Assembly (NCBI GenBank): GCA_023362775.1
Contig: JALMGJ010000016.1
Coordinates: 1 to 64,000 of the forward strand
Direction: 5' to 3'
Length of the DNA: 64,000 nucleotides
Origin: Charina bottae
Taxonomy: Eukaryota > Chordata > Lepidosauria > Squamata > Charinaidae
Below are positions 12,101 to 22,862 of the stretch, piece by piece. Under the pieces are notes generated by a model that was not told where the DNA came from, ran no database searches, and worked only from the letters and a program-made list of their open reading frames with translations. Each line of letters begins with the position of its first letter. Position 1 is the stretch's first letter. Position numbers and translations under genes: made by a program.

Positions 12101-12884
12101 TGAATAAATAAATAAATAGTTAGTTAGTTAGTTAGTTAGTAACTTTAAGGGGCATTCTTTGAAAATATAAACAAACATGGCCCATCTATGAAAAGGCAAA
12201 ATAACGATAGCCAGAGTTTTATAGGTTCTTAGGGTTGAGCATGTGCAAGAAACCTAGATGATTTTCTCTTCTATTCTTTCATTTAAATATTAAGTAATTT
12301 TCCAGATTGTGAATGTCTAAAGTTGGTAATGAAAAGTGAGAGCAAATAACCATCTCCAATGAAAATGTGCATTCAGGTTTTGAAATCAAATTTTAGAAGT
12401 ACCTCTGTCTATGGGGAGTTTATATTTCCATATTCTATATTAAGTACCATATTTCACTTTATGGAAAATGAACCCCCAAGTAAATCTCCATTAATATTTT
12501 CAGTCAAATAGCTGCAACCCTGCTATTTCTAAAATAAGCACAGAAACAAAATCCAAAACTCAGGTTTGATTATATTATCTCATTCATGTTCCAAACAAAA
12601 TGTTAGCCTTTCAACTGAAAGCCATTGAGAAATAAACAAGGCTCCAACAGTTGTAATATATTGAAGTTAACTGGAGTTGTATTGTAATAATAAACAAAAT
12701 TGCAATATTCTTGGTTGACAAGGAAGTCACAGAATATATTATAGTGATGTTCACATTTGTTAGATATGACTCTAACAAATGGAAAGATTCAACCTGAAAG
12801 CACTGTGCCTTCTGGATACTTTGCTCATACTAGAAAAGGAGATTTCCATACCGCAACCATTTTTGTTCACTGCTCCCTCAAAAG
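12101..12884. other. Unique non-coding DNA with a short TTAG run
   Basis: A small (TTAG)n run lies at 12118-12140 after an AAAT run. Otherwise AT-rich with no recognised element or gene. Confidence 0.5.
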
Positions 12885-12958
12885 GGAAGGAAGGAAGGAA
12901 GGAAGGAAGGAAGGAAGGAAGGAAGGAAGGAAGGAAGGAAGGAAGGAAGGAAGGAAGG
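12885..12958. repeat. (GGAA)n microsatellite
   Basis: About 18 perfect copies of GGAA at the left edge of the GC-rich block. The Glu-Gly-Arg-Lys repeats in all frames here are artefacts. The GGAA core matches ETS-family binding sites, but an array alone is no evidence of function. Confidence 0.95.
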
Positions 12959-12959
12959 C

Positions 12960-14220
12960 AGGCTATTGTCCTGTTCCAACTAAGGCCGACACAGAAGCGT
13001 TATTGAAAACAAATTTATTTACAGTGATACACAGGCAGACCAGTCTATACTGTCCCCCTTTTCCTCTGTAGGCGGAAGAGCAACAGGTCCGGTTGGACCT
13101 ACAGGGCCAGCAGCACCAATGACAGGCAGCCAAGAATGGCAAGCACCTGGCCTGAAACTGCCACTGGCAGTGCAGTCCACAGAGGACCCAGGCCCAGCTG
13201 GCACCAGCTCCAGGGATGAGGCAACACAGGGAAGCAGCCCAGATGTGGCAGGTAAGGCAGTAGCGGACATGGAGTAGGCCTGGCTGGTTGGGGATGGTGC
13301 GGCCTGAACTCCGATGAAGGCAGCCCAATCAGGACCGGTGTCGGGTTGGCGCAGGCATGGGATGGGTACGCCCTTGGTGGATGGGCCACAGGAGGCAAAA
13401 CTGGGGGGTAGCGGCGAGGCAGAAAACGGCTCGGGTTTGGAGACAGGCTGGGAATCCGGGGTGTGTGCAGTCGTGAGGTGGATAGGGAAGGCAGAGGTGC
13501 TTACCCTGGTCGTGGTCTTTTCGGCAGGCAGCAGGCTAGGTTTCGGGCGGAGTTTGTCATTGGGTGGTTCATGGGACCCAGAAGATGGAAGCATGGCAGC
13601 AGGAGGCGACTCAGAACTCAGCGGCAGAAGGTAAGCAAGGCGATTTCCTGGTTTGGGTTTCTTGGCGGTGGCAGGGTCTGGCACAGAGGCTGGGTCAGCG
13701 GAAGTGGCCTGACTAGGCCCGGCTTCGGCGGTCCATGTGGCGGGAGGGTCGCTGGTTTCTAGGCATGCAGGTCGCAGGTAGGATCAGTTGTCTCCGGCAA
13801 CCCGGGCTCGTCGCACCGTCTTTTTAAGCCGAATTTCATGCCGTTGGGGAGCAGGGGCCAATCGGGCCTTGTGTTGCTCAGCCAGCCTCTCTGCTCTCCT
13901 TTACTGCATGCTGATTGGTGGAGGTGTCCCTCCTTCCTGGTCTCCTCCGATCAGTGCCTCTGGGTCTTTGGTTGGTTCCATGCCAAGCCTGCTGCTTCCA
14001 ATGACTGGCTCCTCTTCCGACTCGGAGTCCAGCATGTCGGCCGGCAGCAAGGTAAGTAGCGCGAACCCGACAGCTATTTTGAACTGGCTCAGAGTTCTTG
14101 TGTTGAAATACTCAAAATGTTGGCAGACCTCTGTGTTTAAATATAAGGATGCATCTGATGTTTCTACCAGGTTTTATGTTTTGAAGTGCAAATGTTGAGG
14201 TCAGGGCAGTTGCAACCCCC
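12960..14220. other. GC-rich block of unknown nature
   Basis: Abruptly GC- and CpG-rich relative to both flanks. On the minus strand there is a 221-codon Pro/Ser/Ala-rich frame (13019-13684). Upstream of it lies a short frame starting near 14037 with MLDSESEEEPVIG, a stop at the position of a CAG-like codon, and then a basic segment (RRAERLAEQHKARLAP). The sequence just left of the larger frame reads aataaatttgttttc on the minus strand (near 13006-13020), a possible poly(A) signal. On the plus strand several good 5' splice-donor matches occur (cag/gtaagg 13250, aag/gtaagc 13631, aag/gtaagt 14052). It could be a decayed LTR-element interior, a processed gene copy or a CpG-island remnant. I do not recognise any domain. 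Confidence 0.35.
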
Positions 14221-14231
14221 CCCCCCCCCCC
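14217..14231. repeat. Poly(C) run
   Basis: Fifteen C in a row, at the right edge of the GC-rich block. Likely slippage-prone and a point of possible assembly error. Confidence 0.9.
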
Positions 14232-14286
14232 GTTTTCCCCCCAATGTCTCTTGGAATGATATAGGAGCATTTCGTGGATGGAATAG

Positions 14287-15007
14287 TGTGAGACTAGGCT
14301 GAAGTTGCCATAACCTAAAGATGAAGCAGGCACGTACGCAGAGAGGACAAAGCCTGGAATCTTGTCTATGGGATCCCTTTGGGGAGGTAGATAAGAAGGA
14401 AGCAAGTCGTTAAGGAAACAAAAGGAAAAATGTCACCTAAACCAGACAGAGGAAGATGGGCCTGAGCACATGGAAACTCCCACCCCAAATCCATCAACAG
14501 CTACTAGGCTTGTAAATTAAGTAGCTGCCAGACTTGTAAATCAACAAGGCAAGAACTGTTGGGGATAAAAGGGGTCTCAAAGCCCGCCCACTCCTTGAGT
14601 CGTTCTTGGATCCAGACTTGGCGGCTTCTGTCCCTCTAGCTAGTGCCTGGCAGCCTAGTTGGAAGGAGGTGGGTAAGTGGGGATGTGTGTGTGTGTGTGT
14701 GTGTGTGTAAGAGCAAATGCACCTTGCAACCAGTAAAGTTTTGCTGTTACTTTAAATTCACTGGGTCTCCGTGTATTACAAAGAACCTGTTGTGCCTCAG
14801 TGTTCAGTTGGAAGTTATTTGTGTGTGTAATCCTAATTATTTCCCCGGCTGTTGACCAGGGCTGTGTGTCTTGTTTGCTCAAGCCGCACCTATCTGGGAA
14901 ACCCAGGTAGAAAGCAAGGGGGGCAGACAAGATCCGCGTGCCTCAACAGTCTGTGAGTGTGTGAGTGATTGACCATAAGCCGAACCTGGGAGCAGCGTTG
15001 TGTAACA
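14287..15007 (+). mobile_element. Candidate solo LTR
   Basis: A 721-bp segment that starts TGTGAG and ends GTAACA, flanked by the 4-bp repeat atag (14283-14286 and 15008-15011). Inside are a TATA-like ggataaaagg near 14560, a following C/T-rich transcription-start-like stretch, a (GT)n run and a variant poly(A) signal agtaaag near 14735. These are in the order expected of a retroviral or gypsy-type LTR. A 4-bp repeat is weak evidence and the termini were chosen to fit it. No matching second LTR or pol is seen in the window. Confidence 0.3.
14684..14709. repeat. (GT)n microsatellite
   Basis: About 13 GT dinucleotides inside the candidate LTR. Confidence 0.95.
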
Positions 15008-15011
15008 ATAG

Positions 15012-15790
15012 GCAATGAAAGAAGGCAGCCAGCACCAGTAAGAAGCTCCTATTTTGTTGTTTATTCATTCAGTTGCTCCTGAAGTGTTCTTGATATTGTG
15101 ATGTACATCTACACCTGTTAAAAGTATACAGGGACTTAATTCTCTTTGCTGCATGTGAAAAAAGCAGCAAGGTAGGCCCATGACATCAGAGAAGGATCAA
15201 TTCACAATCCCATTTTTCCTGTCTTCATCGGTTCAATACATGAACAGTGTAATTTCTTTAATGACTTACTAACAACTTCCCAGGGCTAATTTGATTCACA
15301 GTTACTGTAACAATGATACACAACTATAGAATTTCACATTCTAACACTGTTTAATATAAGTTATACAGATAATTGTTACTCTTTTGATTTGTTGGGCTAG
15401 TAGCAGATACTAATTGGCTTTGGGGGATCTAGAATGCTATAAGTGTTTTGAAAGACAGATCATTGTTTGTGATGTTGGAAGAAAAATCTTACCAGGTCCA
15501 TTCCGAGCTGGGAATGAAAGTACTCAGGTGGTTGCTTGAACAGAGGTGATCTTTATTTTTCCAAGAGCACGAAGTATAGAGTAACCAGCTGTCAGAGGTG
15601 GCCACACCTGTATTTTCCCCACAAGCTCTTTGTATATATTAAACTCTTATTTCAAGTTTTTTTTCCTGTTCTTTTTTCTGAATAGTGTTGATACTATCCA
15701 GTCTAGGAACAAAATTGTTTGTCAGTTTGATTTTTTTATGTTACATGTTACACTGTTGGTGAATTTTGCTTTTCAGCTTTTACCCCCTTT
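15012..15790. other. Unique non-coding DNA
   Basis: No gene or recognisable element. Confidence 0.55.
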
Positions 15791-15793
15791 TCC

Positions 15794-15909
15794 TCGTCTT
15801 TGTCTTTGTCTTTGTCTTTGTCTTTGTCTTTGTCTTTGTCTTTGTCTTTGTCTTTGTCTTTGTCTTTCTCTTTCTCTTTCTCTTTCTCTTTCTCTTTCTC
15901 TTTCTCTTG
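15794..15909. repeat. (TTTGTC)n-(TTTCTC)n hexamer array
   Basis: About twelve TTTGTC hexamers pass without interruption into about seven TTTCTC hexamers. The phase is kept across the change, so the second type probably spread from one G-to-C change inside the array. The polypyrimidine strand is strictly asymmetric. The leucine/cysteine/serine-rich frame through it is an artefact. Confidence 0.95.
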
Positions 15910-17295
15910 CTTTTATTTCTTATATAGTGAACTTCTTTCAGATCCAGCAACTTGCTGCTAAATCGCCAAACCTAAGTATATTACAATCTTCATTTTAAAA
16001 GGTTGGTACTTGTTCTTTATACCTTGGTCTGAGATTTTTAAACATTAACTTGGTTATTTAAAATAACATACATACATACATACTTACATATTTCCTTTGG
16101 CTGTTTCCATAGTAGAAATCTCACTAGCTCTTCTGTTTTGTTCTCCTTCTTTCTTTCCATATAAAGTATTGTTTCACCCACCTTATATAAACTGAATAGA
16201 ATCACATTTCATTACAGTGCCATATATATTCTTAGACATATATACTTCAACGTGTATGAAATATTCCCTAGTATAATTTATATGCTAAATTCTACAGAAT
16301 GTGGAGTATGTTTGTAAAAGAGGGCAGCTCTGACAAGAAACTAAGACCTGTATAATGACTTTCCCAAATGAGAAAGATACAAGAGGTTCCTCAAATCTCC
16401 ATGAGTACAGAAATCATTAGAATGTTAGGTTAGAAAGCCTAAGGGAAGTTGATCTTGAGGGTAACCAGGTCAATCTCCTATAACCAGCAATACTCTACTG
16501 AAACAGGAAACCTTCTTATACTCCTTCCTTCTCAGGAGCCAATGCCATTCTTATCTTGGTAGAATCAGAACAGAGCTGGAAGATTTTCACTGAAAGGCTG
16601 CAGTAATATGGGTCACCCCACAAGGTAGTGGTTTAGCAGCAGTTCACCAAGAAGTGGTAGATATGCAACTTATTACCAAGGACAGCAATTATCATCTGCA
16701 CATTGTCCTGTAGATCAGGCCTGAAGGAAGAAGAGATTTGTTAATGTGTTTTAACCTGATCAGAAGATAACCTGATCAGAATAGAACAGAATGTGCATTC
16801 TCATGTGGTCTCTCTGCATGACATAACTGTAACTAAGGCATCAAGTACAATTTGAATACTTGGAATGTGGATGGTGAAGAAGAGATTGATTGGAGGGGAA
16901 GCTTTGCATCCGAAAGAGCTAAAACTCTCTCACTACCCCAAGGCTCCACTCTACAAGGGAGAAGTTATACAAACTACAGTTAATGGAGAAAGAGAGAGAA
17001 AATATTTTTAAAAATTCTTTTCTTTTCTTATTTTCTATCCTGCCAATGCAAACTCAGTAGAGCAGAACAGTCACATCTCTCTCATTCTGTTTTATTTTCC
17101 CATTTCTGGACTACTTTATATGAATTTCACTTCCTTCCTTCAAGCTCATATTTCTTTGTCTCCAAAACTTGCTCTTTAGTTAGTTCAGTACCTTACTTTG
17201 AGTCTTGCTCAATATTTTCTCTATCATCACCATTTTTGTCCAGATTTAAGGATCTACATTTCCAAAAACTTCTCCAACTATCCTGGGTTTACAGG
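15910..17295. other. Unique non-coding DNA
   Basis: No gene or identified element. A small (CATA)n run is at 16069-16084. Confidence 0.5.
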
Positions 17296-17303
17296 TGGAC
17301 GTA

Positions 17304-17307
17304 TGTG

Positions 17308-17384
<77 letters not shown>

Positions 17385-17385
17385 T
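17304..17385. repeat. (TATATG)n hexamer array
   Basis: About 13 tandem copies. All reading frames through it (Tyr-Val, Tyr-Met, Tyr-Thr repeats) are artefacts. Confidence 0.95.
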
Positions 17386-18790
17386 TGAAAGACTGCTACA
17401 GAAACAAATCAAGCAGAAACAGGAAGAAAGTACACAAAGAACCATCCAAGAGTAACTCTCAAATGGCATTAATGCTACCATCTGATTTCAAATGAGATGG
17501 CATTGATCTCACTTATTACCCGTCACATACAGTTCTAAAGAAAGCAGAGAGAAATAAGAAATTCAGCAATTACAGGACATTTTGAAAATTTCATGAAAAT
17601 CAATGGGAAGTTTGGTCTTTTGCACTTGGTACATCTTTGGGCAGCTATTCTCAAAATTCAATGGCAACAATTTCTTCAGAAGAAAATTGAAACCATAGAA
17701 TGGATGTGGCTTGGTCTCCTATTAATTTTCTTTCTTAAACATTTAAGTTTCACCGGCCCTACTGCTTTTAAAAGGTGCAAAAAGGCAGAAAGCAAGGTTG
17801 CTATCAAAAGGGGAAAATATTTTGATTTATCTCCACCCAATCACATGTAAGTTTTCTCTGAGAAAAAAAGATAATCAACCAGCTGTCTTTTCCCCTGCCC
17901 TTAAAATTTTAGAGCCAAACTGGAACATATTGTGCCTGTGTTATATTTTTAAAGCAATTAGAAAGCAAGAATTTTCAGCATATATTTGAGTGCCAAAGAG
18001 ATTGCTCTCCATAGCTCCAGGCAGATAAGATACAGAAGAAATAGTAGCATAATATTAGGACCACTTGGAAGAATGCACCATGAAAAAGTGCTTTGGAAAT
18101 GCAAAATAAAGCACATAGGCAGCAGCAGTCAGGAATATGAGCCAAACCAGCTTATCGCTTCTCTTAACCATTAAGGGTACAGGAGCAATTCCAGACATGC
18201 ACTAAGTTGGAAACGTAAGAAATATTTGACAGACCACACAATCACAGGTACAAGGTTCTGACTTCTGAGACAATGAGAAATATATAAATATTTCCCTGTC
18301 ACATGGCTTAATTTTTTTTAAAGACAGAAGAGTACTGGAAGAATAAAACAGTGAGTGATCCTTTTGTGATTAGATAGATTGGGTATCTATATTTGTTTGA
18401 TTTATCTTAAGTTACTCAGCAGCAGCACAATTTCAAGTCATTAGCTAGGGATGAGTTTAAACAAAAGGGTAAAGGCTTTGTTTTCTTTATTGTGGCTTTG
18501 TGCTCTTTGCTCTTTAAGTGAGACAGTTTTCATAAAAGCAAGTACTGTAATTCTTAAGTATGAACTTATATACAATGATTAGGTTGAAAGAAGAAGGCAC
18601 TGCTGTTTAGTATCAACATGGTTGAGGTCATCTGGAGATCTGAGATGCCATGTCATCTGTATGAAGATGATACTTATTTCCTTCTTTCTTTTCCATCTCA
18701 GTCAGGAAAGACTATACAGTTATCTAGAGGTAGTGGCAGCCTAGAAGAAGGGAAATAAAAATGAATCAAGATAAGATGGAAATGCTGTGG
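17386..18790. other. Unique non-coding DNA
   Basis: No gene or recognisable repeat; frames are short and domain-free. Confidence 0.5.
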
Positions 18791-18802
18791 ATAGAAGGCT
18801 TT

Positions 18803-18965
18803 AAAAGGTAAAGGTTCCCCCCACACATTTGTGGAGCCTTGTCTGACTCTAGGGGCCAGTGCTCATCTCCGTTTGTTAGCCGAAGAGCCAGGATACGAAC
18901 CTCTGAACTTGCAGTCTTCCGATTGACAAGCCTGGCACCTTACCCGCTGAGCCACCACGCCCCTA
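18803..18965 (-). mobile_element. Sauria-type SINE with internal deletion
   Basis: Reverse orientation. The BovB-like tail (tgtctgactctaggggcc) and the tRNA-like head (gatacgaacctctgaact, with ctgagccaccacgcccc at the right edge) are both present. About 170 bp between them are missing compared with the copies at 2998 and 34533. Target duplication atagaaggcttt is exact (18791-18802 and 18966-18977), so the deletion lies wholly inside one insertion. Confidence 0.88.
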
Positions 18966-18977
18966 TAGAAGGCTTTC

Positions 18978-19291
18978 AGGCCTCCAAATTAGAAATAGGC
19001 CTCATCTAGAAGAGATTTACTACTGTTAAAGTAACAGTAGGTCCATAGCTTGTGTGGAATGGGGTACTCTGCTTGATTCCAAAATATCATTAGATTGTGG
19101 GATATGCTGGCTTATGGGGTTCCAGGCGCAGAGTAAACAAACAGAGTGCAGCGTTTAGGGCTAAAGGTGTTTACTTGTAGCATAAGGCAATAAATGCATA
19201 CAGAGTTACATTATTGCAAAAAAGAAAAACAACAAACCATAAGCAGAGTTTCGTTCCTTGGTTCCATCAGCAGATGTGAAGAACGCTGTCA
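18978..19291. other. Unassigned DNA beside the copia LTR
   Basis: No gene. A plus-strand aataaa (near 19190) and an acaaa/tttac-rich context give it an LTR-like look, but no termini can be defined. Confidence 0.35.
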
Positions 19292-19293
19292 TG

Positions 19294-19763
19294 TGTAGAT
19301 GCAGAAATAACACGCCGAGGCCAGGAATCTAGTCTCTAGTGTTTATTGCATACCTACAAGCAGAAATCCTGCTAAACTAACAGTGCCTGAAGATTCCCAA
19401 GTATATCAGCTCAACCTAGGGCGGAGCTTTCTTCTGACGTTTGGGGAAATAGGCTAGGCTCTCTGAGCTGCGTGCTCGCTTCTTATCTAGCACCCAGCCC
19501 TCTTCTCTGCTCTCCCTGACAAACGCCATGGCCTACACAGACAGCCAGGCGTGTATAGGCTAGGAACAGATCACACATATAGGAACATGGCAACAAGACC
19601 AGAAATCAAGAAGCATAGACCCATAGTTCACAGCTGAGATATACACTTGTTTCAGCTTTCTGATTGGAGGAAAACATGGAGTCATGAGTTACAGAAACGT
19701 AATGTTAAAACTTAAAGCCTGTTGCACATAATATAAATTGCCACGAGATGGCAGTGTTGAACA
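19294..19763 (-). mobile_element. 3' LTR of Ty1/copia element
   Basis: On the minus strand, about 260 bp past the pol stop, comes a purine-rich tract (agaggagagacaa) directly followed by TGTTCAACAC. The segment runs to GCATCTACA, giving TG...CA ends and about 470 bp. It contains caataaacac as a likely poly(A) signal about 45 bp before its end. The purine tract is the expected plus-strand primer site. The right end could equally be two bases further (19292). The 5' LTR is not in the window, so the ends cannot be confirmed by comparison. Confidence 0.6.
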
Positions 19764-20021
19764 TTGTCTCTCCTCTGGGAAAGGTTCTCATGGATGACTG
19801 AGAAACTAGCCGAAACAATGTGTCACATGGTATGCACCTGCGTTATCAGTCATTTTGTTATGGGAAACGCTCAGAGCAGAGGAATAGGAAAACATACAGT
19901 GAAGAAGGCCATTTGATTTTTTTTTACTCAGGAACTCCGACACCCCTTCCAAATGGCATTTGGAACAGTTTGGGGGGTGAAAACTGTCATTTTGCAAGAA
20001 CACAGAGACACAAAAGATTTT

Positions 20022-22841
20022 TTATTCCAAACACATTTGCTCCAGTCCCAACTTCGTGACCATGGCTGCATGTTTTTCAATGGTCAAGGCTTTCGTGAAC
20101 ACATCTGCCACATTCAGTTCAGAAGGACAATATTCTAATCGTATGAACCCCTCTTGTATTGCATGTCTCACCTTCTGAAACTTCACATCAATGTACTTTG
20201 TGCGCCCTTTAACACTTTCAATTACAGCAATCCCAATACATGACTGTGAATCTTCATAGACAGTATAGGGTAAGTTTATGTTTACAGTTAGATCATGAAA
20301 TAATTGATTACACCAATGTAATTCATTTATTGCCTCACTGAGGGCGCTGTACTCTGCCTCCACGGTGGAAATTGCTATCGAGGTCTGCTTTCTTGCGTGC
20401 CAGGCAACGGCTGTGTTGGCAAACAGACAAAGAAAACCACTCACAGATTTTCTATCTCCCTCTTCTGCAAAGGAGCTATCAACATAAATCACAGGCATTT
20501 CAGACTTAGTAGCTGACACTTTAAGACAGAGATCTGCTGTGCCTTTGAGATAACGCAGAATTCTTTTTAACCCTTGCCAGTCTCGCATAGACGGCTTGGC
20601 TACTTTACGACTGAGCACTCCAACTGAGTAAGCTAAGTCAGGACGTGTCCACTGTGTTAAATGTAGTAAGCTGCCTACAGCAGAGTGATACAACTCAGGG
20701 TGAGGACAAGGTTCCTCACACGTGTCATTCTTTAGGAAATCAAGAATCATCAGGGTTTTGGTAGGCTTTGCATCTGACATATCAAGTTGACTCAACAACT
20801 GAACAATTTTTCTCTTCTGACTCAGATAAAACTCACCACTCTGAGATCTAGAGACTTCAATACCCAAATAATATTTCAGTTTGCCTAAGTCTTTTAGCTG
20901 AAAATACTGTCTTAGCTGATTGGCAAATTCTTGTACAAGGTGCAAAGAACCAGTTGCTAAGCAAAAATCATCCACATACGTAAGCAGTACTGTATAGCTA
21001 CTTCCAGAACCTCTTATGTACACACAGGGATCAGCAACTGACTTTTTAAATCCCAGTTCTGTTAGAGCTGTATCCAAGCACTGATGCCAACAACGACCGG
21101 CCTGCTTTAACCCATAAAGCACCTTGCGTAGTCTGTAGACTTTCTGGGAATTGTCACAAGCATAGCCAGGAGCCTGCTTCATGTACACTGTTTCAGGGAG
21201 ATCTGCATTCAAATATGCTGTGTCAACATCAAAATGATGGACAACCATTTCACGCTGTGCAGCCAGAGAAAGTACCATACGTAAAGACTCTGGTCTAGCT
21301 GTGGGTGCATATGTGAGATCATAGTTCAAAAACCTTTCTTGTGAAAATCCCTGAGCAACAAGCCTGGCTTTGTATTGCACTGTATTATCAGGAAGAAGCT
21401 TCTTTCTGAATACCCATCTGGAACCTACAGCTTTCTGGGATGGGGGCAAGTCAGTGACTTCAAACACCTTTTGACTCACTAAAGCCTCAAACTCCTTATC
21501 CATCGCTGTGTTCCATTTCTCCTGCTCTTCAACAGGCAGGAGCAACACCTCTTGAAAAGACTGAGGTTCACAGGTAATTTGACAGACTCTCACCTGCTGA
21601 ATCACAAATCTGTCAGGCTTCACACCCTTTGTGGAACAAGAGGACCTACGAGGAATGACCACTGCATCTTCCTCATCACTGTCCTCTGTCTTTTCACTAC
21701 CTGATTCCCCCTTCAGGTCCTGAACCTGCTCAGGTGAAATTTCCTCTTCCTTCACCTGAGGGGACCTTCTCACCACACTAGGAGACTGGGAAACAGAAGG
21801 TAGCTGGACTGGTTGTTGTCCATTCACAGGAGCATAGACAGTAGGCTGTACACTAGATTGCAACAACACTTCTGAACTAGCATTCAACCTGTCCCAACCA
21901 GTAGGGTGCTCAAAATTAGCACTTCTGGAGACTACCACTTGACCATAGCCTGCAGAAAAATGGTAACCCTTAGATCTTGATGAATAGCCAACAAACCTTA
22001 AGCGCTTTGCTTTTGGTTGGTTCTTCCTTCGCTGAGACCTGGGGATGTGAACATATGCAAATGTTCCAAAGACACGCAGGTGCTTCAGCGAAGGGCGCTT
22101 GCCAAACAAAAGGAAGTAAGGAACTTCATTTACAGATGAATTCCACACCCTGTTGGTTAGATACACTGCAGTCATGGTAGCCTCACCCCAGAAATGGGAT
22201 GGCACCTGAGCATCTAACATCAGGCTATTTTTAATGGTATTAACAACACCAATCTTCCTTTCTGCTATTCCATTCTCAGCTGGAACACCAACATTGGCAA
22301 GTCTATGGGAGATTCCTTTCCTACAAAGCCAATTCTGGAACTCATGGCTTAGGAACTCTCCACCACGATCAGACTGAAACTGACCTACTTGATAGCCATA
22401 GTTTCTCTTCACCATTGCAACAAACTCCTTAAAGCGAGCAAAGGCTTCCGCTTTAGATTTGAGCAAATGACAAAACATAAAGCGAGTATGGTCATCCACC
22501 AGAAGAAACATGAAACGTGCCCCTCCTTCACTAGGAGCATTGGGGCCAGCTAGGTCTCCATGAACCAACTGAAATGGTCTAGTTGACACTCTGTCACTTT
22601 TCCTAGCAACAGGCGCAGCCTTGATCTTAGATTGTTTACACACAGTACAATCAAGAAAGTCATCACATTTTCTGGACACTAGCTCAGGATACACCTTGGC
22701 CATCTGGGACAAACTTCCCCACCCGGGATGTCCCAGAACTCTGTGATAATAATGGATGCATTTATTATGTGGGGGAACATTGGAAAAACAATTTCCAGCC
22801 ACAATCCCCTGTTTAGGAAGCATTTCATACAACTGATTCAC
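20022..22841 (-). CDS. pol: Ty1/copia polyprotein: integrase, RT, RNase H
   Basis: A 939-codon uninterrupted frame from a copia-type LTR retrotransposon. Order of domains: zinc-binding HHCC (His33, His38, Cys65, Cys68); integrase core with Asp96, Asp158 and Glu194, which are DDE residues spaced D-35-E in QSDRGGE and NGIAERK; a hydrophilic linker (about 300-430); the RT with RLVAQGFSQ and active site YVDD (about residue 624); and a C-terminal RNase H (VDSSFAEEGDRKSVSG about 787, then STVEAEYSALSEA). Integrase before RT is diagnostic of copia rather than gypsy. The displayed start is an internal Met: the true frame continues upstream across an L1-like insertion at 22863-25129 and resumes at 25146. 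gag and the protease active site are missing. Lack of stops suggests a fairly recent insertion, but the gene is split and cannot make a full polyprotein. Confidence 0.95.
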   Translation of the reverse strand: MNQLYEMLPKQGIVAGNCFSNVPPHNKCIHYYHRVLGHPGWGSLSQMAKVYPELVSRKCDDFLDCTVCKQSKIKAAPVARKSDRVSTRPFQLVHGDLAGPNAPSEGGARFMFLLVDDHTRFMFCHLLKSKAEAFARFKEFVAMVKRNYGYQVGQFQSDRGGEFLSHEFQNWLCRKGISHRLANVGVPAENGIAERKIGVVNTIKNSLMLDAQVPSHFWGEATMTAVYLTNRVWNSSVNEVPYFLLFGKRPSLKHLRVFGTFAYVHIPRSQRRKNQPKAKRLRFVGYSSRSKGYHFSAGYGQVVVSRSANFEHPTGWDRLNASSEVLLQSSVQPTVYAPVNGQQPVQLPSVSQSPSVVRRSPQVKEEEISPEQVQDLKGESGSEKTEDSDEEDAVVIPRRSSCSTKGVKPDRFVIQQVRVCQITCEPQSFQEVLLLPVEEQEKWNTAMDKEFEALVSQKVFEVTDLPPSQKAVGSRWVFRKKLLPDNTVQYKARLVAQGFSQERFLNYDLTYAPTARPESLRMVLSLAAQREMVVHHFDVDTAYLNADLPETVYMKQAPGYACDNSQKVYRLRKVLYGLKQAGRCWHQCLDTALTELGFKKSVADPCVYIRGSGSSYTVLLTYVDDFCLATGSLHLVQEFANQLRQYFQLKDLGKLKYYLGIEVSRSQSGEFYLSQKRKIVQLLSQLDMSDAKPTKTLMILDFLKNDTCEEPCPHPELYHSAVGSLLHLTQWTRPDLAYSVGVLSRKVAKPSMRDWQGLKRILRYLKGTADLCLKVSATKSEMPVIYVDSSFAEEGDRKSVSGFLCLFANTAVAWHARKQTSIAISTVEAEYSALSEAINELHWCNQLFHDLTVNINLPYTVYEDSQSCIGIAVIESVKGRTKYIDVKFQKVRHAIQEGFIRLEYCPSELNVADVFTKALTIEKHAAMVTKLGLEQMCLE

Positions 22842-22862
22842 TAATCTCCCCCTAGCACATTC

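Noticed and set aside
12757..13071. 104-codon frame with Glu-Gly-Arg-Lys repeats
   Set aside because: It is translated from (GGAA)n. Likewise the frames over (CCTT)n at 50456-50677, (GATA)n at 8977-9180, (TATATG)n at 17198-17495 and the hexamers at 15630-15998.
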